Shown: piece after piece, positions 41,133 through 51,621 of the stretch
Layout: each line of letters starts with the position of its first letter
Numbering within the stretch: the stretch's first letter is position 1
DNA from: Schizochytrium sp. TIO01
Lineage: Eukaryota > Sar > Bigyra > Thraustochytrida > Thraustochytriidae
DNA: 64,000 nucleotides
Reading direction: 5' to 3'
Assembly: GCA_004764695.1 (NCBI GenBank)
Contig: SMSO01000035.1
Location: forward strand, 1,672,001-1,736,000
Notes under the pieces: model-generated
What the model was told of the DNA's origin: nothing
Seen by the model: only the letters and a program-made list of their open reading frames with translations
Database searches by the model: none
Program-made: the position numbers and the translations under genes

Positions 41133-44100
41133 GTGCCTGTACTTGTAAGCAACGCAACGAATTTCACAGTGGGATTTCGTCTTCAAGAAGCAGAAAGATC
41201 TTTAATTGCCAGGGCAACTCTGGCTGACCCAACCGTGTTCATCAATATTTCTTCAGCATTTGTTCAAGATTCTGCTTCGAATGGCAACTTGGCTAATTCA
41301 TCAGAGATGCAGCTTGCACTCGATGATCTGCCGCCATATATCATGCAGAGTCACCTTAATTTGGAATCTCGAACGCTTACTCTGGTGTTTTCTGAGTATC
41401 TGTATCCTGGGTCTGGGAACATTTCGCGTGTGGAGCTGCAAACAGTGGACTCTGCATTCATCATTGGGCTTGATTATATCCTAGAAAGTAGTGCTCAGTC
41501 AGACATGGGTGAAAGTTTCATCTGGTTGGTAACACTTTCCCCTGAACAGCAGGTGGAATTGATATCTCACTCAGTTAATGCCGCCGAGAATATTACAATT
41601 ACTATGTACTACGAAGCTGCAATCGACTATGCGGCCAATCCTGTAGACGAAACGACTTTGGTTCTTAATGTGACTGCTGATTCAACAAACCCAATTGTGT
41701 ATAGTACAACTCTGAACCTTGCAACAATGGAATTAATTGTGAACGTTTCTGAGTTCGCTAATGTAGTTGACCTTTCACTCGCTACTGTACAATCAACATC
41801 TCTCGAAAAGATTGGAGTAGTTTCGACTAAACTCTACTCCGGTTTGACGAAAGTTCAGCTTTTTTCAAATACCTTAAAAGACGAAGTAACGTATGCATAC
41901 CTGGATGGAAGTTCTTTAACTTACTCTTTAGATGGTGGAGCTTTCGAAGATACCGCTGGGAATCAGCTAACTGCAACAGGGTCCCAAGCCTTCAGTATTG
42001 TGTATCCTGATGAACTTTATCCTACGATCACTTATGTGGAAGTTGATCTCGGTTTCAAGACCGTCACTATTGTTACAAATGAGACTGTGAAAAATGTTAG
42101 CTGGGGTGATTTTGCGCTACAAAACTCTGACACTTCTCAATCAGTTGTTTTAGACACGATTCAGGATCATACAGCGAATGTCACCCATACATACACTATG
42201 TCAGAAGCTGTACACCTAGCGGCATGCTTAATTACACCTGCAATTCAGAGCATTGCCGTTCAACAGAATGCACTCTATGATCTTTCTTCCAATCCTGTTG
42301 AAGCAGTTAGTGCACAGTTAGTAGACCGTATCATCTTGGACACTGTTGCCCCTGTAGTCCAAGCAGATTCAATTGTCCTTAATCTTGCCACCGGGCGCCT
42401 TATTTTCAACGTCTCGGAGCATATTGTAGTAGAGTCTGTTAGCCTTGAATATTTCACCATTGTTGCTATCGATGATGCCTCCACATTTGTATTAGACCCG
42501 TCATATAGCAATGTTGTAACATCAGATGAATACTCAACCCAGCTAGTTGTTGATATTGAGGTTGCAAGCCGAGTCTGGTCAGTCATTGCTGATAAACGAG
42601 GCAGCGATCTTTCTATTCAATTTCTAGAAGCAGCGTTTTCCGACGTCTCTGGAAATGCAAATGTTCCACAAACAGTATCGATTACGCAAGTATTCCCCGA
42701 TGATGTTAATCCAACAATTACATCCGTTGATCTCAATCTGAATACAGAGATCCTCATTATCGAATTTTCTGAACCTGTTAATGTGACCCGCCTTAATACA
42801 TTCGCAACATTGACTAGTTCCTTGGAGGTACAAACTGCTCTAGGCAATGCAATTCCATTTGAAATGGCCGGAGCGGCGTATGGTAGCCCTGCAGAGTTTT
42901 CATCTAAAGTTTATTTCCCAATTGCGGAAGTTTCCTCTAGACGTTCGATGAATATAGCAGCCTTATCAACATCTACGTTTTCTCTTTCTTACACTGCTAA
43001 TACATCCCTTTTTCTAGATGCTGCCGACAACATCGTGGAAGAACAATCTGAAAGTTATAATGTGAGTACACTCACCCTCGATTCAACATCACCTATTATT
43101 GAGAGTATCAACATTGAGATAAAGAATGGTCGCGTTATTTTCTACGGAGACGAGACTCTGGATCCCGCGCAATTGGATCCGTCCAAAGTTCTTGTGGAAA
43201 ATTTGCTACATCTTGATTCCGCAGAGTGCGCTATCCAGAATGTTGATACGCTCTCTTTGAATAACACGTTTGTAATGTCCGATCCACAAATTGCGTTATA
43301 TCTTCCTTACATGGATAATGCGAGTGACGTTCAAATTTACATTCTTCCAGGAGCTGTCGCAGATGTAATGGGAAATAAGAACTCAGAAACATTTGAGTTT
43401 GTGGTACCTCCAGATCCTACCTACTTTGAGACACGGATTATATCTGTAAACTTTGAGCAAATCGTCAGGGGCGCAAGCAAGTCAATTGAATTTGTTGGAA
43501 CGGGATTAATTGCTGGCCAAACTGCAAAATGGGTCCAGGGAAGTAGCTGCTCAGACACTGGTGTCTCAGTCAACACAGATTCTGAATCGATTACAGTCGA
43601 TACTGAAACATACAATGTAGGCCCATACAAAACCATTGCACAAGTCATTAGTTTCGATGTCGAGTCTGATCCAACACCTTTCGTGCTTTGTTATCAGTCT
43701 GAGCTAGTGTCTGACTGGATCATGACAGTATTTGCAGTTCAGGTAATGACGCAAAATAGTGGAGCAAGTGATCATATTGTTGTTGGTGTACCAAAGACTC
43801 AAACCTTTTCTGGTGTTGGAGTAAGCACTGGGGATCGAGTTAAATGGGTTGAATCGGAAGACGACTGTGATGAGACACTAACACCTTTGAACCAGATCCC
43901 ATCCATCGCTGCAACATTGACAGCATCTTTGCGAGCTGTAAGTGTTCAAATTGGGCCCCGTGTTGATGGTCAGTTGGTGCCGAGAAATCTAACACTTTGT
44001 TACAAGTTTAATTCCGAGCTATTCTTCTACTTTTCGGAGTTCACTTTGACTGTTCATCAAATCACAGAAATGAGTAACTCTGATCGTTTAGTGGTTGCTC

Positions 44101-47100
44101 AAAACAAAACACTAAGTTTTGAAGGAATTAATGTAGAGCCTAGCCTTGATCGAATCGTCTGGGTTGAGGCACTACAGTCAACATCTGATGATCATTGCAA
44201 CACAAATAGCACCCGATTAGGGATTTCGCCCACAGCTGAACTTAAAGGATATCTCAACGTTTCTGTCTCGATCGATGCAGCACCACTCCCTGAACGAGAA
44301 TATTCACTATGTTATGGTTTTCAAGATGAACCTCTGCGCCTATATTCAGGGATTACGTTGACAGCTTGCGAGGTTGTAACTTATAATGTTTCGCAGGGAA
44401 GTGTTCATGTAGCCGTCCGCGACGTCCCCAAGACCTTCTACTTTCATGGTAGTGGATTCGATAGCGACCTTGACCGGATCACTTGGACTACTGATGCGCA
44501 AGATTCATCATCATGTGAAAAGTTCGCAGGGACTATAGCTAGTGCAAATATAGGATCACAGTATTCAACTGGTTACGGGCCTTTAACATTTGATGCAACT
44601 GCAAACATGGTGTATCTTTGCTACGGATTTGGTAGCTCTGAGCCTTGGCAGATCTATCCAAACGTTTATCTTCAGGTGCGCGCTGTTGATAGTGCAAGCC
44701 CGAATCGCACAATTGCTCTATTATCTCCACCTGAGGTAATCACTTTCTATGGTCTAGGACTAATGGCAACTGACCGGGCGAAATATGTACCTCAATTGAA
44801 TTCTCTCAGCGGTACGGAGTTATGCCTACTGGACACAAGTCATGGGACCACTATCACAGCAACTCTCGGTCCAGTGAGTGTAGGTGCAATGATTGCAGTT
44901 CAATTCCCACAAATTACTAGTAATCTTCCATACGTTTTATGCTATGCGCACGAAACTGAACCATATGCAATCTATGAAACTATCGTCATGGAAGCTGACG
45001 GCTTAATAAGTATGTCGCCTACAGAGTTCGTTGAGGGCTTGCCATATGAAGTTAGTTTCGATACTGTTGGTCTTGAGGTTTACGACGTTATTCGATTTAT
45101 GTACTTGAAAAATGGAGAGGATGCAAGCACATTCACGGATGCAATGTGCGAAACAGCAGATATTGCGTATGAAGTTGTGGTTCAAGATGTTGTCTCTGAC
45201 ACGTTGACATTTCCACAAAGAACACCATCTGATACAGAAGAACACCCAGTATGCATCTTATTTAAACGCAACATGATGGCCCAACGACAAAAGGCATACT
45301 CCTTAGGTGTGCGCGCTCTTGGAATAGAAAGTGTCAATCTCGATCACGCTGTTGTCGGTAATAATTCTACATTTACCTTTACAGGAACTGGTATCCAGGA
45401 AGGTGATCTCGTTAAATGGGTATCCGCTGATGAAGTAAGCACCTATGAAGATTGTGAAAGCGCGACAAGCTTGTCAGAATCCAATTATGGTGAAGAGATG
45501 GGTGCTGACCGCACATTGGATATTTCTTTTCTTGAGGGAACATCTAGCGCGGTACTCTGCTATCGATTCAAAAACCATCCATGGTATAGGCTTTATAGCA
45601 ATATTGAGCTTGTTGTCAATCATGTACGAGATGTCTCGCTGCATCACGCAATTTCAAATTCGCCACAAACTTTCGTCTTGGATGTAGCTTTTGTTCAAGC
45701 TGGAGATCGGGTTCGCTTTATTCCTTCAAACAGCTCATGTGAAAGTGAGTTTGACAAACAGACATACGCGATTACTATTGTGACGTGTGAACAGAGAGGA
45801 AGCATCTTAGCGGGATTGCTTTCCCCATTTACCAATGAATGTGCTCAGATCAGAGCAACATTCACACAGATTCCTGCAATAAGTTCCAGTCTAGTTTTGT
45901 GCTATAAGTTTGCTGCAGAGACTACCTATACTAAGTTTCCTGCTCTAACTGTGCATGTGGTAGCCCCTACGATCAGTGCACAAGATTCTTCTTTCTTCGT
46001 CTCAGGAGTGGCGAAGACGTTACAGCTTACAGGTTCATTTGGCCTCACAACCGGGGACGCATATAAATTTGTTGCATATGACACAACCTGTTCAAATGAT
46101 ACGGCCACACTTTCCTCTGTATCCACGAGCTTAATCGGTTCTGACTCAGGTCTGGTAAGTGGCTCGGCAAGTGTTATCGTCAGTATCAACGTAGGGGAGG
46201 TAGATGATGCAGACCTCTTGAAGTTCCGGCCATACAGGTTATGCTACCGCTTCGGTTCACAAGGCCCACTCCTTATGTACAAAGAACGTAGCCTCTCTGC
46301 GATGAAATTGACAAAAGTGCTGCTAGCAACACGTCCAGATAGTGTTGTGGCTGGCTCCAATGTCGTATTCGAGTTTCATGGCCTTGGAGTAGCAGACAAT
46401 GACCAGGCAAAATGGGTAGCTCACGGTAACTTATGTAGTGCTGATGGAGTTGCAGGATCCGAAGCCGCCACGGTGTCTGAACAGCGCGCCACATTTCGGT
46501 TTTCAAGTGCTGCTTCAAATATGTTGCTCTGCTACAAGTTTAATGATGAACCGTACACGTCCTATCCTTCGTTAACCATTGGGCAAGTTGAATATAGTGA
46601 AATGGTTGTTGACACTTCAAGTGACTTGTCAACTTCTGGATCCTCGTCCACAGTAGATACAGCTCTTAGTGCTGCAGAGGAAGTGTCGAGCAAACTTGTC
46701 GATGAGCAATCTACAATCGATTCAAAGCTTCAGAAGGAAGCACACATTCAGATTTCATTAGATCTCAGCTACGAGACAGTCCCACCGGGTTCGGTTGCAG
46801 AAACAAACTTTATTGCAAACTTTACAGGCGCAATGGGGAATGCTCTTGGAATAGCCGCCGATCGAGTAAGGGTAATGGACCTTTACAGTGGGTCTATTAT
46901 AGTGTACTTCATTATTCTCCCACCTTCCTCCGAAGACGATACGCTTCCAGCAGAGGCCGCGGCGGCAATTCTTTTAGAAAAGGTGATGGAAACAACTAGT
47001 ACAATCTTTTCAGCACCGAGTGTGTTGAACTTTGTAAAGCAGGATGTTGCGATTGAAGTTGTGTTAATTGAGAATAAAGATGCTCTTGCAAATGCAAACA

Positions 47101-48923
47101 ACACTGCATCAGCACAACTATCTCAGCAACAAACAGAATTGTCTATCTCGTCATACCTTCAAAGTGGACTTGTCTTGTTCCAGGATGCAGTTAAAGTTGT
47201 TGTTGAGAAGTTTGACTCATATGTTGATCTGTATGTCATCAGAGAACACGGGACATACGGAACCGTACCTGTTGAGTTTAGTACCCGTGATGGTACAGCA
47301 ACAGCCTCAATCCATTATACCAAAACCTCTGGGCTCCTCAGATTTATGGACGGCGAGCAAAACAAAACAATTCGTGTTCCAATTTTGCGAGACGAAGCTG
47401 CAGGGCCACCTTTCCGATGGTTTGTAGTAGACTTGACCCTTGGATTTACACAGTATGCTGCAAAGCTAGGAACTCGAAAGACGGCTTTGGTAAAAATCTT
47501 CGACTATGGCGATGGCGAAAGCATTGCCAGTGACTCATTCGCGATCGATTCTGGAACGAGTCAAGAGACGAATGGATGGACTGTCTCTGGAAATCAAATC
47601 GATCAACAAAGCGCATGGGTGGACACATACGGGTTATTCAGTGTTGACCAGCTATATGCTAGTAATGAGTACAATGACCGCTGTGATTTCGCAAGCACGA
47701 TTGGACCCTGTACTTATTCCTGTACCTATGGCGGAAGCTATACATTGACTTCAGGATATGATGATGGCGTTCTTGAGCTCTCGAATTCAGATGATTCGTA
47801 TGTTGCGTCAAAGGATGTTTGGGACATGTCCTTGAGTTCTGGGTTCACAATATCCTTTTGGTTGAAAGTTAACGTCAACGAAGAAACCATGACAGGTCGA
47901 GAAACTATTGCTTCGTATCAGATCACCGGTCAAAGTGGTTTATGCGAAATTGCTTTAGTGAACCCCCGCGATCTGACGCTTGTTGTTCATGGACGTTTAA
48001 ATAGCAACATTGAATTTGGTGAGAATTCTGGATTAGATTTGACAGATGGGAAATGGCATTTCGTTGCAGTGACGTGGCGGTCAGCAGGCGGCGAGGTCAA
48101 TTTCTTTGACAATGGAGTTCTTGTCTGGGAAGGGGGTCCCCTGCAAGCAGATTACTCAGTTCAATCTGGCGGATCCTGGGTCATAGGTCAAGCCCAAGGA
48201 GCCGAGCCTTGCTTTGCTGGGACGAGCTGCTCATTTGTTGCCGGAAGAACTTTCGCAGGAAGTTTACAAAACTTCCGTGTCTGGAATGAAGCTCGATCCC
48301 AAGTTCAAATTGAAGGAGGTATGCGGTGGCCTTTTACCCTTTATCAAGGTTCGTTACGTCTGTATTGGCGTTTCCGTGTTGGAGATGCTCTTAATCATGT
48401 GGTGAGCAACAGTGCCTTGGCTGGGGCAGACCATGACGGTTTACTTGGCTCGCAAGCGAGTATCGAGGATGGTAGTCCGAGTGCTTCTCGTAATTACCCA
48501 TGTGGACAGGTGAATTTCAACACAATGTATTTTGAGGCGCCCGAAAGATATCTTGGAGACTTGAGCGAGGTTTATAATGGGCGTTTGCAGTTCGAGCTAT
48601 TTTCTCCAAGTCAACATGGCTCGGCACGAGACACACGTGGTGCAGTGATTTTAGAAGGCAATGGACTCAGGATTTCAAACTCACTGGTGGGCTTTCCAAT
48701 GACAGTACAAGGTGGTGGCTGGCGGGGCTTCTCTGTTGTTTTGCAGGAAGATCATGGCTGGCATCTTGAGCCAGAAGGTACATCCGCCAGTTTTTCGGCC
48801 TTTTGGAGCGTCCTCCGCAATGTAACTCGCATTGGAATTCGGGGAGATCTTATGGTGTACTCCCGTCAGGGCTCTGGACAAGAAACGACATATCTGAATA
48901 ACGTCGCCTTAGTGAAGGCTTAA
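41133..48923 (+). CDS. Giant matrix/adhesin-like protein, part 2: repeats, Calx-beta, LamG and laminin IV-A domains
   Basis: An open frame of 2,596 codons that begins without an ATG (first codon GTG, in mid-repeat), so it continues part 1. Order: remaining Ig-like repeats to about 43440; ten Cys-containing repeats of about 105 residues (43440-46600); an alpha/beta stretch (46610-47110); a Calx-beta domain (about 47160-47500, with VEFSTRDGTATASIHY); a LamG/pentraxin-like domain (about 47760-48370, with FTISFWLKV and GKWHFVAVTW); and a C-terminal laminin IV-A/laminin B domain (about 48500-48920, with APERYLGDLSEVYNGRLQF, VILEGNGLRI and the LNNVALVKA ending). Calx-beta and LamG domains bind calcium or glycans in adhesion proteins. 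There is no C-terminal membrane helix. The product is probably a secreted or N-terminally anchored surface protein for adhesion or matrix; the role is inferred from the domains. Confidence 0.82.
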   Translation: MPVLVSNATNFTVGFRLQEAERSLIARATLADPTVFINISSAFVQDSASNGNLANSSEMQLALDDLPPYIMQSHLNLESRTLTLVFSEYLYPGSGNISRVELQTVDSAFIIGLDYILESSAQSDMGESFIWLVTLSPEQQVELISHSVNAAENITITMYYEAAIDYAANPVDETTLVLNVTADSTNPIVYSTTLNLATMELIVNVSEFANVVDLSLATVQSTSLEKIGVVSTKLYSGLTKVQLFSNTLKDEVTYAYLDGSSLTYSLDGGAFEDTAGNQLTATGSQAFSIVYPDELYPTITYVEVDLGFKTVTIVTNETVKNVSWGDFALQNSDTSQSVVLDTIQDHTANVTHTYTMSEAVHLAACLITPAIQSIAVQQNALYDLSSNPVEAVSAQLVDRIILDTVAPVVQADSIVLNLATGRLIFNVSEHIVVESVSLEYFTIVAIDDASTFVLDPSYSNVVTSDEYSTQLVVDIEVASRVWSVIADKRGSDLSIQFLEAAFSDVSGNANVPQTVSITQVFPDDVNPTITSVDLNLNTEILIIEFSEPVNVTRLNTFATLTSSLEVQTALGNAIPFEMAGAAYGSPAEFSSKVYFPIAEVSSRRSMNIAALSTSTFSLSYTANTSLFLDAADNIVEEQSESYNVSTLTLDSTSPIIESINIEIKNGRVIFYGDETLDPAQLDPSKVLVENLLHLDSAECAIQNVDTLSLNNTFVMSDPQIALYLPYMDNASDVQIYILPGAVADVMGNKNSETFEFVVPPDPTYFETRIISVNFEQIVRGASKSIEFVGTGLIAGQTAKWVQGSSCSDTGVSVNTDSESITVDTETYNVGPYKTIAQVISFDVESDPTPFVLCYQSELVSDWIMTVFAVQVMTQNSGASDHIVVGVPKTQTFSGVGVSTGDRVKWVESEDDCDETLTPLNQIPSIAATLTASLRAVSVQIGPRVDGQLVPRNLTLCYKFNSELFFYFSEFTLTVHQITEMSNSDRLVVAQNKTLSFEGINVEPSLDRIVWVEALQSTSDDHCNTNSTRLGISPTAELKGYLNVSVSIDAAPLPEREYSLCYGFQDEPLRLYSGITLTACEVVTYNVSQGSVHVAVRDVPKTFYFHGSGFDSDLDRITWTTDAQDSSSCEKFAGTIASANIGSQYSTGYGPLTFDATANMVYLCYGFGSSEPWQIYPNVYLQVRAVDSASPNRTIALLSPPEVITFYGLGLMATDRAKYVPQLNSLSGTELCLLDTSHGTTITATLGPVSVGAMIAVQFPQITSNLPYVLCYAHETEPYAIYETIVMEADGLISMSPTEFVEGLPYEVSFDTVGLEVYDVIRFMYLKNGEDASTFTDAMCETADIAYEVVVQDVVSDTLTFPQRTPSDTEEHPVCILFKRNMMAQRQKAYSLGVRALGIESVNLDHAVVGNNSTFTFTGTGIQEGDLVKWVSADEVSTYEDCESATSLSESNYGEEMGADRTLDISFLEGTSSAVLCYRFKNHPWYRLYSNIELVVNHVRDVSLHHAISNSPQTFVLDVAFVQAGDRVRFIPSNSSCESEFDKQTYAITIVTCEQRGSILAGLLSPFTNECAQIRATFTQIPAISSSLVLCYKFAAETTYTKFPALTVHVVAPTISAQDSSFFVSGVAKTLQLTGSFGLTTGDAYKFVAYDTTCSNDTATLSSVSTSLIGSDSGLVSGSASVIVSINVGEVDDADLLKFRPYRLCYRFGSQGPLLMYKERSLSAMKLTKVLLATRPDSVVAGSNVVFEFHGLGVADNDQAKWVAHGNLCSADGVAGSEAATVSEQRATFRFSSAASNMLLCYKFNDEPYTSYPSLTIGQVEYSEMVVDTSSDLSTSGSSSTVDTALSAAEEVSSKLVDEQSTIDSKLQKEAHIQISLDLSYETVPPGSVAETNFIANFTGAMGNALGIAADRVRVMDLYSGSIIVYFIILPPSSEDDTLPAEAAAAILLEKVMETTSTIFSAPSVLNFVKQDVAIEVVLIENKDALANANNTASAQLSQQQTELSISSYLQSGLVLFQDAVKVVVEKFDSYVDLYVIREHGTYGTVPVEFSTRDGTATASIHYTKTSGLLRFMDGEQNKTIRVPILRDEAAGPPFRWFVVDLTLGFTQYAAKLGTRKTALVKIFDYGDGESIASDSFAIDSGTSQETNGWTVSGNQIDQQSAWVDTYGLFSVDQLYASNEYNDRCDFASTIGPCTYSCTYGGSYTLTSGYDDGVLELSNSDDSYVASKDVWDMSLSSGFTISFWLKVNVNEETMTGRETIASYQITGQSGLCEIALVNPRDLTLVVHGRLNSNIEFGENSGLDLTDGKWHFVAVTWRSAGGEVNFFDNGVLVWEGGPLQADYSVQSGGSWVIGQAQGAEPCFAGTSCSFVAGRTFAGSLQNFRVWNEARSQVQIEGGMRWPFTLYQGSLRLYWRFRVGDALNHVVSNSALAGADHDGLLGSQASIEDGSPSASRNYPCGQVNFNTMYFEAPERYLGDLSEVYNGRLQFELFSPSQHGSARDTRGAVILEGNGLRISNSLVGFPMTVQGGGWRGFSVVLQEDHGWHLEPEGTSASFSAFWSVLRNVTRIGIRGDLMVYSRQGSGQETTYLNNVALVKA
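43440..46600 (+). repeat. Ten protein-level repeats of about 105 residues with LCYxF signature
   Basis: Each unit runs: a short strand such as KTFxFxGxG, then GDRVKWV or a variant, a Cys about 8-20 residues later, a variable region, and a second Cys in LCYKF/LCYGF, then YSxxTLxVxxV. The two Cys per unit suggest one intradomain disulfide. Nucleotide similarity is low, so this is an old expansion, unlike the 342-nt array. I cannot assign the unit to a named family; an Ig/TIG-like beta sandwich is a reasonable guess. Confidence 0.8.
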
Positions 48924-49648
48924 AATTTTATCACAACTTGACCTGAAAAACATGAAAACAATCATATCACAGTCAGTCTTCTGGGTCCCAAACCTTGGTG
49001 GCTTTTCGCAAAGACCCTCAGACTAATCATACAGCATTTGGGATCGAAATACTTTTTCTCAACTTTTAAAACTTAATCTAACTTTGTATTTTTATTTCTG
49101 CGTAGGTCGATAAACCCAGTACAGCTGTGAGTATCACACTGTCCTGTCAAAGAGGTACCGAAATTTACTAAAGTGATGCAAATTCTAATAATTTTCTTGG
49201 TTTAATATTGATGTAATGTGGTAAGAGACATACGCTGGCGAAAAGTTGAAGTGAGGTTTCAGAAGCAATCTCAAGAGAAGGAGTAAAGAGGAGAAGAAAC
49301 AAGATTAAAATTATTTCTTCTTTGAGTGGTTCAACAACGAGGGTATACAACTGTAGTTTGACTCTCTATGTTATTATATATGATAAGGTCAATTATTTTG
49401 ATGTGCATCATTACCAAGTAAGGCAGGGAGTGGTGGTTATTTCCAATTTTCGCCAAAAAGTTGGCACATCAGCTATCGTGAAAAAGCGTGTTTGATCGAG
49501 CAGCGCACCTTTGTGTGGGCATATGCGCGGATATGAAGTCTTAGACAGGTCGGGGACGTGGGAAGCGGTATCGGATGAAGTAAGCATTGTGGAGGGTCTT
49601 AATGGGTTCTGCTTCTCTTAGTAGCAGAGTTTGTTGAAAGCAGAAGGT
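48924..49648. other. Convergent 3' intergenic region
   Basis: About 0.7 kb between the 3' ends of the giant locus (+) and the NOP16 gene (-). AT-rich. No gene seen. Confidence 0.6.
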
Positions 49649-50257
49649 TTACTTCTCGCCAACCTTTGGTGGGGTGAGAATTGCTAGTCCTGTCTCCTTA
49701 AATTTGACAAAGCGTTCTGCTTTGCGCTTTAAATACCCTGTCGGATGCTGGTAAACGTTAAGTTTGGTATCACGTAACATGGCCTGGTAATCTGTGCCGT
49801 ACTTCTCCACGAGAGGACCAATGAAGAGGCAATCCTCCTCGCTCATCCAATGAGGTGGACGGCGACGTTCGTTAAGGCCGTGATGCGTGAGAGCAGTTTC
49901 CTGATCCACATCCTTATCTGTAATGGATTTCTCAAGAATTTCTGAGACCTTGGGGCCTTCTACATTGAAGGCTTCTTTTCTCGACTTTTTCACGGCCTTG
50001 GGCTCGGCTGTTGTGTCTTTGCGCGACCGCTTCGTGGAGGGAGCACCATCTTTGTCAAATACCGTGGGCTCAATGCCGGACACCACAGCATTGGGGTCTG
50101 TGGTGAGGCCAAAACTTTGGTAATTTTCATTCAGAGTACCGCGTTTCCATGCCTGGCGGACCACCTCGTTGCCTTTGATACGTGTGACACGCTTATCCTT
50201 AGGCTTGCGGGAGACCTTAGTGCCCCTTCGCTTCAAGTTCTTGCCATAGCCAGGCAT
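49649..50257 (-). CDS. NOP16: Ribosome biogenesis protein NOP16
   Basis: A 202-residue basic protein from the ATG at 50257; the open frame runs three codons further to a TTG. The N-terminus is Lys/Arg-rich (nucleolar targeting). NOP16 family signatures are present: VVRQAWKRGTLNENYQSFGL followed by DPNAVV in the first third, and the C-terminal block with FIGPLVEKYGTDYQAMLRD, then YQHPTGYLKRKAERF. A basic NLS-like run (KKSRK, TKRSRK) lies in the centre. NOP16 is a nucleolar assembly factor for early 60S pre-ribosomes, acting around 25S/28S rRNA domain I and ITS2 maturation. Single exon, divergent from the acidic nuclear protein gene. Confidence 0.9.
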   Translation of the reverse strand: MPGYGKNLKRRGTKVSRKPKDKRVTRIKGNEVVRQAWKRGTLNENYQSFGLTTDPNAVVSGIEPTVFDKDGAPSTKRSRKDTTAEPKAVKKSRKEAFNVEGPKVSEILEKSITDKDVDQETALTHHGLNERRRPPHWMSEEDCLFIGPLVEKYGTDYQAMLRDTKLNVYQHPTGYLKRKAERFVKFKETGLAILTPPKVGEK

Positions 50258-51621
50258 CTTGCACAACTAGAAACCTCTGAGACTAAAATAAAAGCTCCAG
50301 ACTCTCCCAGACAGATTCAGGTTTGTCTTGCCTAAGCAATCAATGACGTCCTCTCTCAATCACGTTTGGCCTTTTCACGAGCGCGCTTTCGTGTCAAGGT
50401 TTGACTGCAGACAAGAACTCGTAGTCTCGTGGCCACTCCTCTGCCACCACCAAGCCATTGTTAACTCTATTGTACACATCATCTCCTTCAATTCACCCTT
50501 CGTAGGTTACCTAGTACAAACATTACTGATTAGAAAGAAATAAAACTATGCTAGGCTATTGCCATTATTTCCTCTATGACCCCCATTCAACCGGCCATCT
50601 AACTGTTATCCAAACATGATTGGGGTTATAGAGGGTGTTTCGGTAGAAAGCATATTATGGGTTTCTGCGCTGTTTTAGTTTTAGAGAACTAAAAATTGGA
50701 TTGAGAAGGCCATCAATGTCGAAGCCAGGACCTTCACAATCGCCAACACACAAAATCAGTCAGACTGAATTTTTGTTTACAAGTGCATAGCTCTAGGAGG
50801 CAGTCTAGACGGAGAAATATGTGGCTCTCCTACCATAGCGTCTTTAAAGAACAGAGTATAGGTAGCACAGAAGAACTTGCGTTGTTTGAGAGCGGCGGTC
50901 ACTGTGCACTTGTGTAGTCTTTTTTGGGAGGTAATCCAAGCTTCATGTTCGAAACGGCAGCTCTCAACAATTGCGTGCACTGAAGGGTTGGAGTGGATTA
51001 CAGCTAACAATCTTACATTTTTCTGTGTGATCCTGCGGTACTTGGTACTGTGTTCATATGCACCTGAGCATTACAAGCCTTCACGGCGAATTATGGGTCC
51101 CAATCTGCTCCTCTAAGGCCAAGCAAGCCTCGTCTAAAACAAATTGCCGCGAAGCAAGCAAAACCCAAATCACATCTGTCGCCCACGTAGTATAAACTAG
51201 CCACAAGCTATCAGTGAAAACATCGCAGCAGCACTGTGTCTTGATCTGCGTTGCTTTGCCACCTAACCCTGGTGCTCAGCGTGCTTGCGGCTTCGTAAGT
51301 TTGAGCTTGAAGGATTCTGCTTTGCTTTGCTGATCTTTATCCCAATCTCGAGACCATCGTCCTATTAGATAGCTATTAGTGGGCACTCCTACCTAATCAG
51401 GTAGGTAGGTAGGTACCTACTACGCGCTAGCTAGTTCCAGGCTAACTACCGGGTCCCAGCAAGTCGCCTTTCCTGCCTTTGCAAGTAGAGTATACCTTCT
51501 CACAGTGAGTTATAGGATTTGGGGAAAGTAGACCAATTGTTTTATACAAGAGCCTGAGGAGAGTAAATACGGATATACGCGGTTTATCTGGAGCAAGCAA
51601 GGGAAATTGCAAATACAAAAG
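50258..51621. promoter_or_regulatory. Divergent intergenic region upstream of NOP16 and the acidic nuclear protein
   Basis: About 1.36 kb between divergent start codons, so both promoters should be here. It contains a GTAG tetramer run with a flanking inverted motif (51400-51420, GGTAGGTAGGTACCTACTAC). Short open frames such as 50777-51010 are not supported. Confidence 0.4.
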
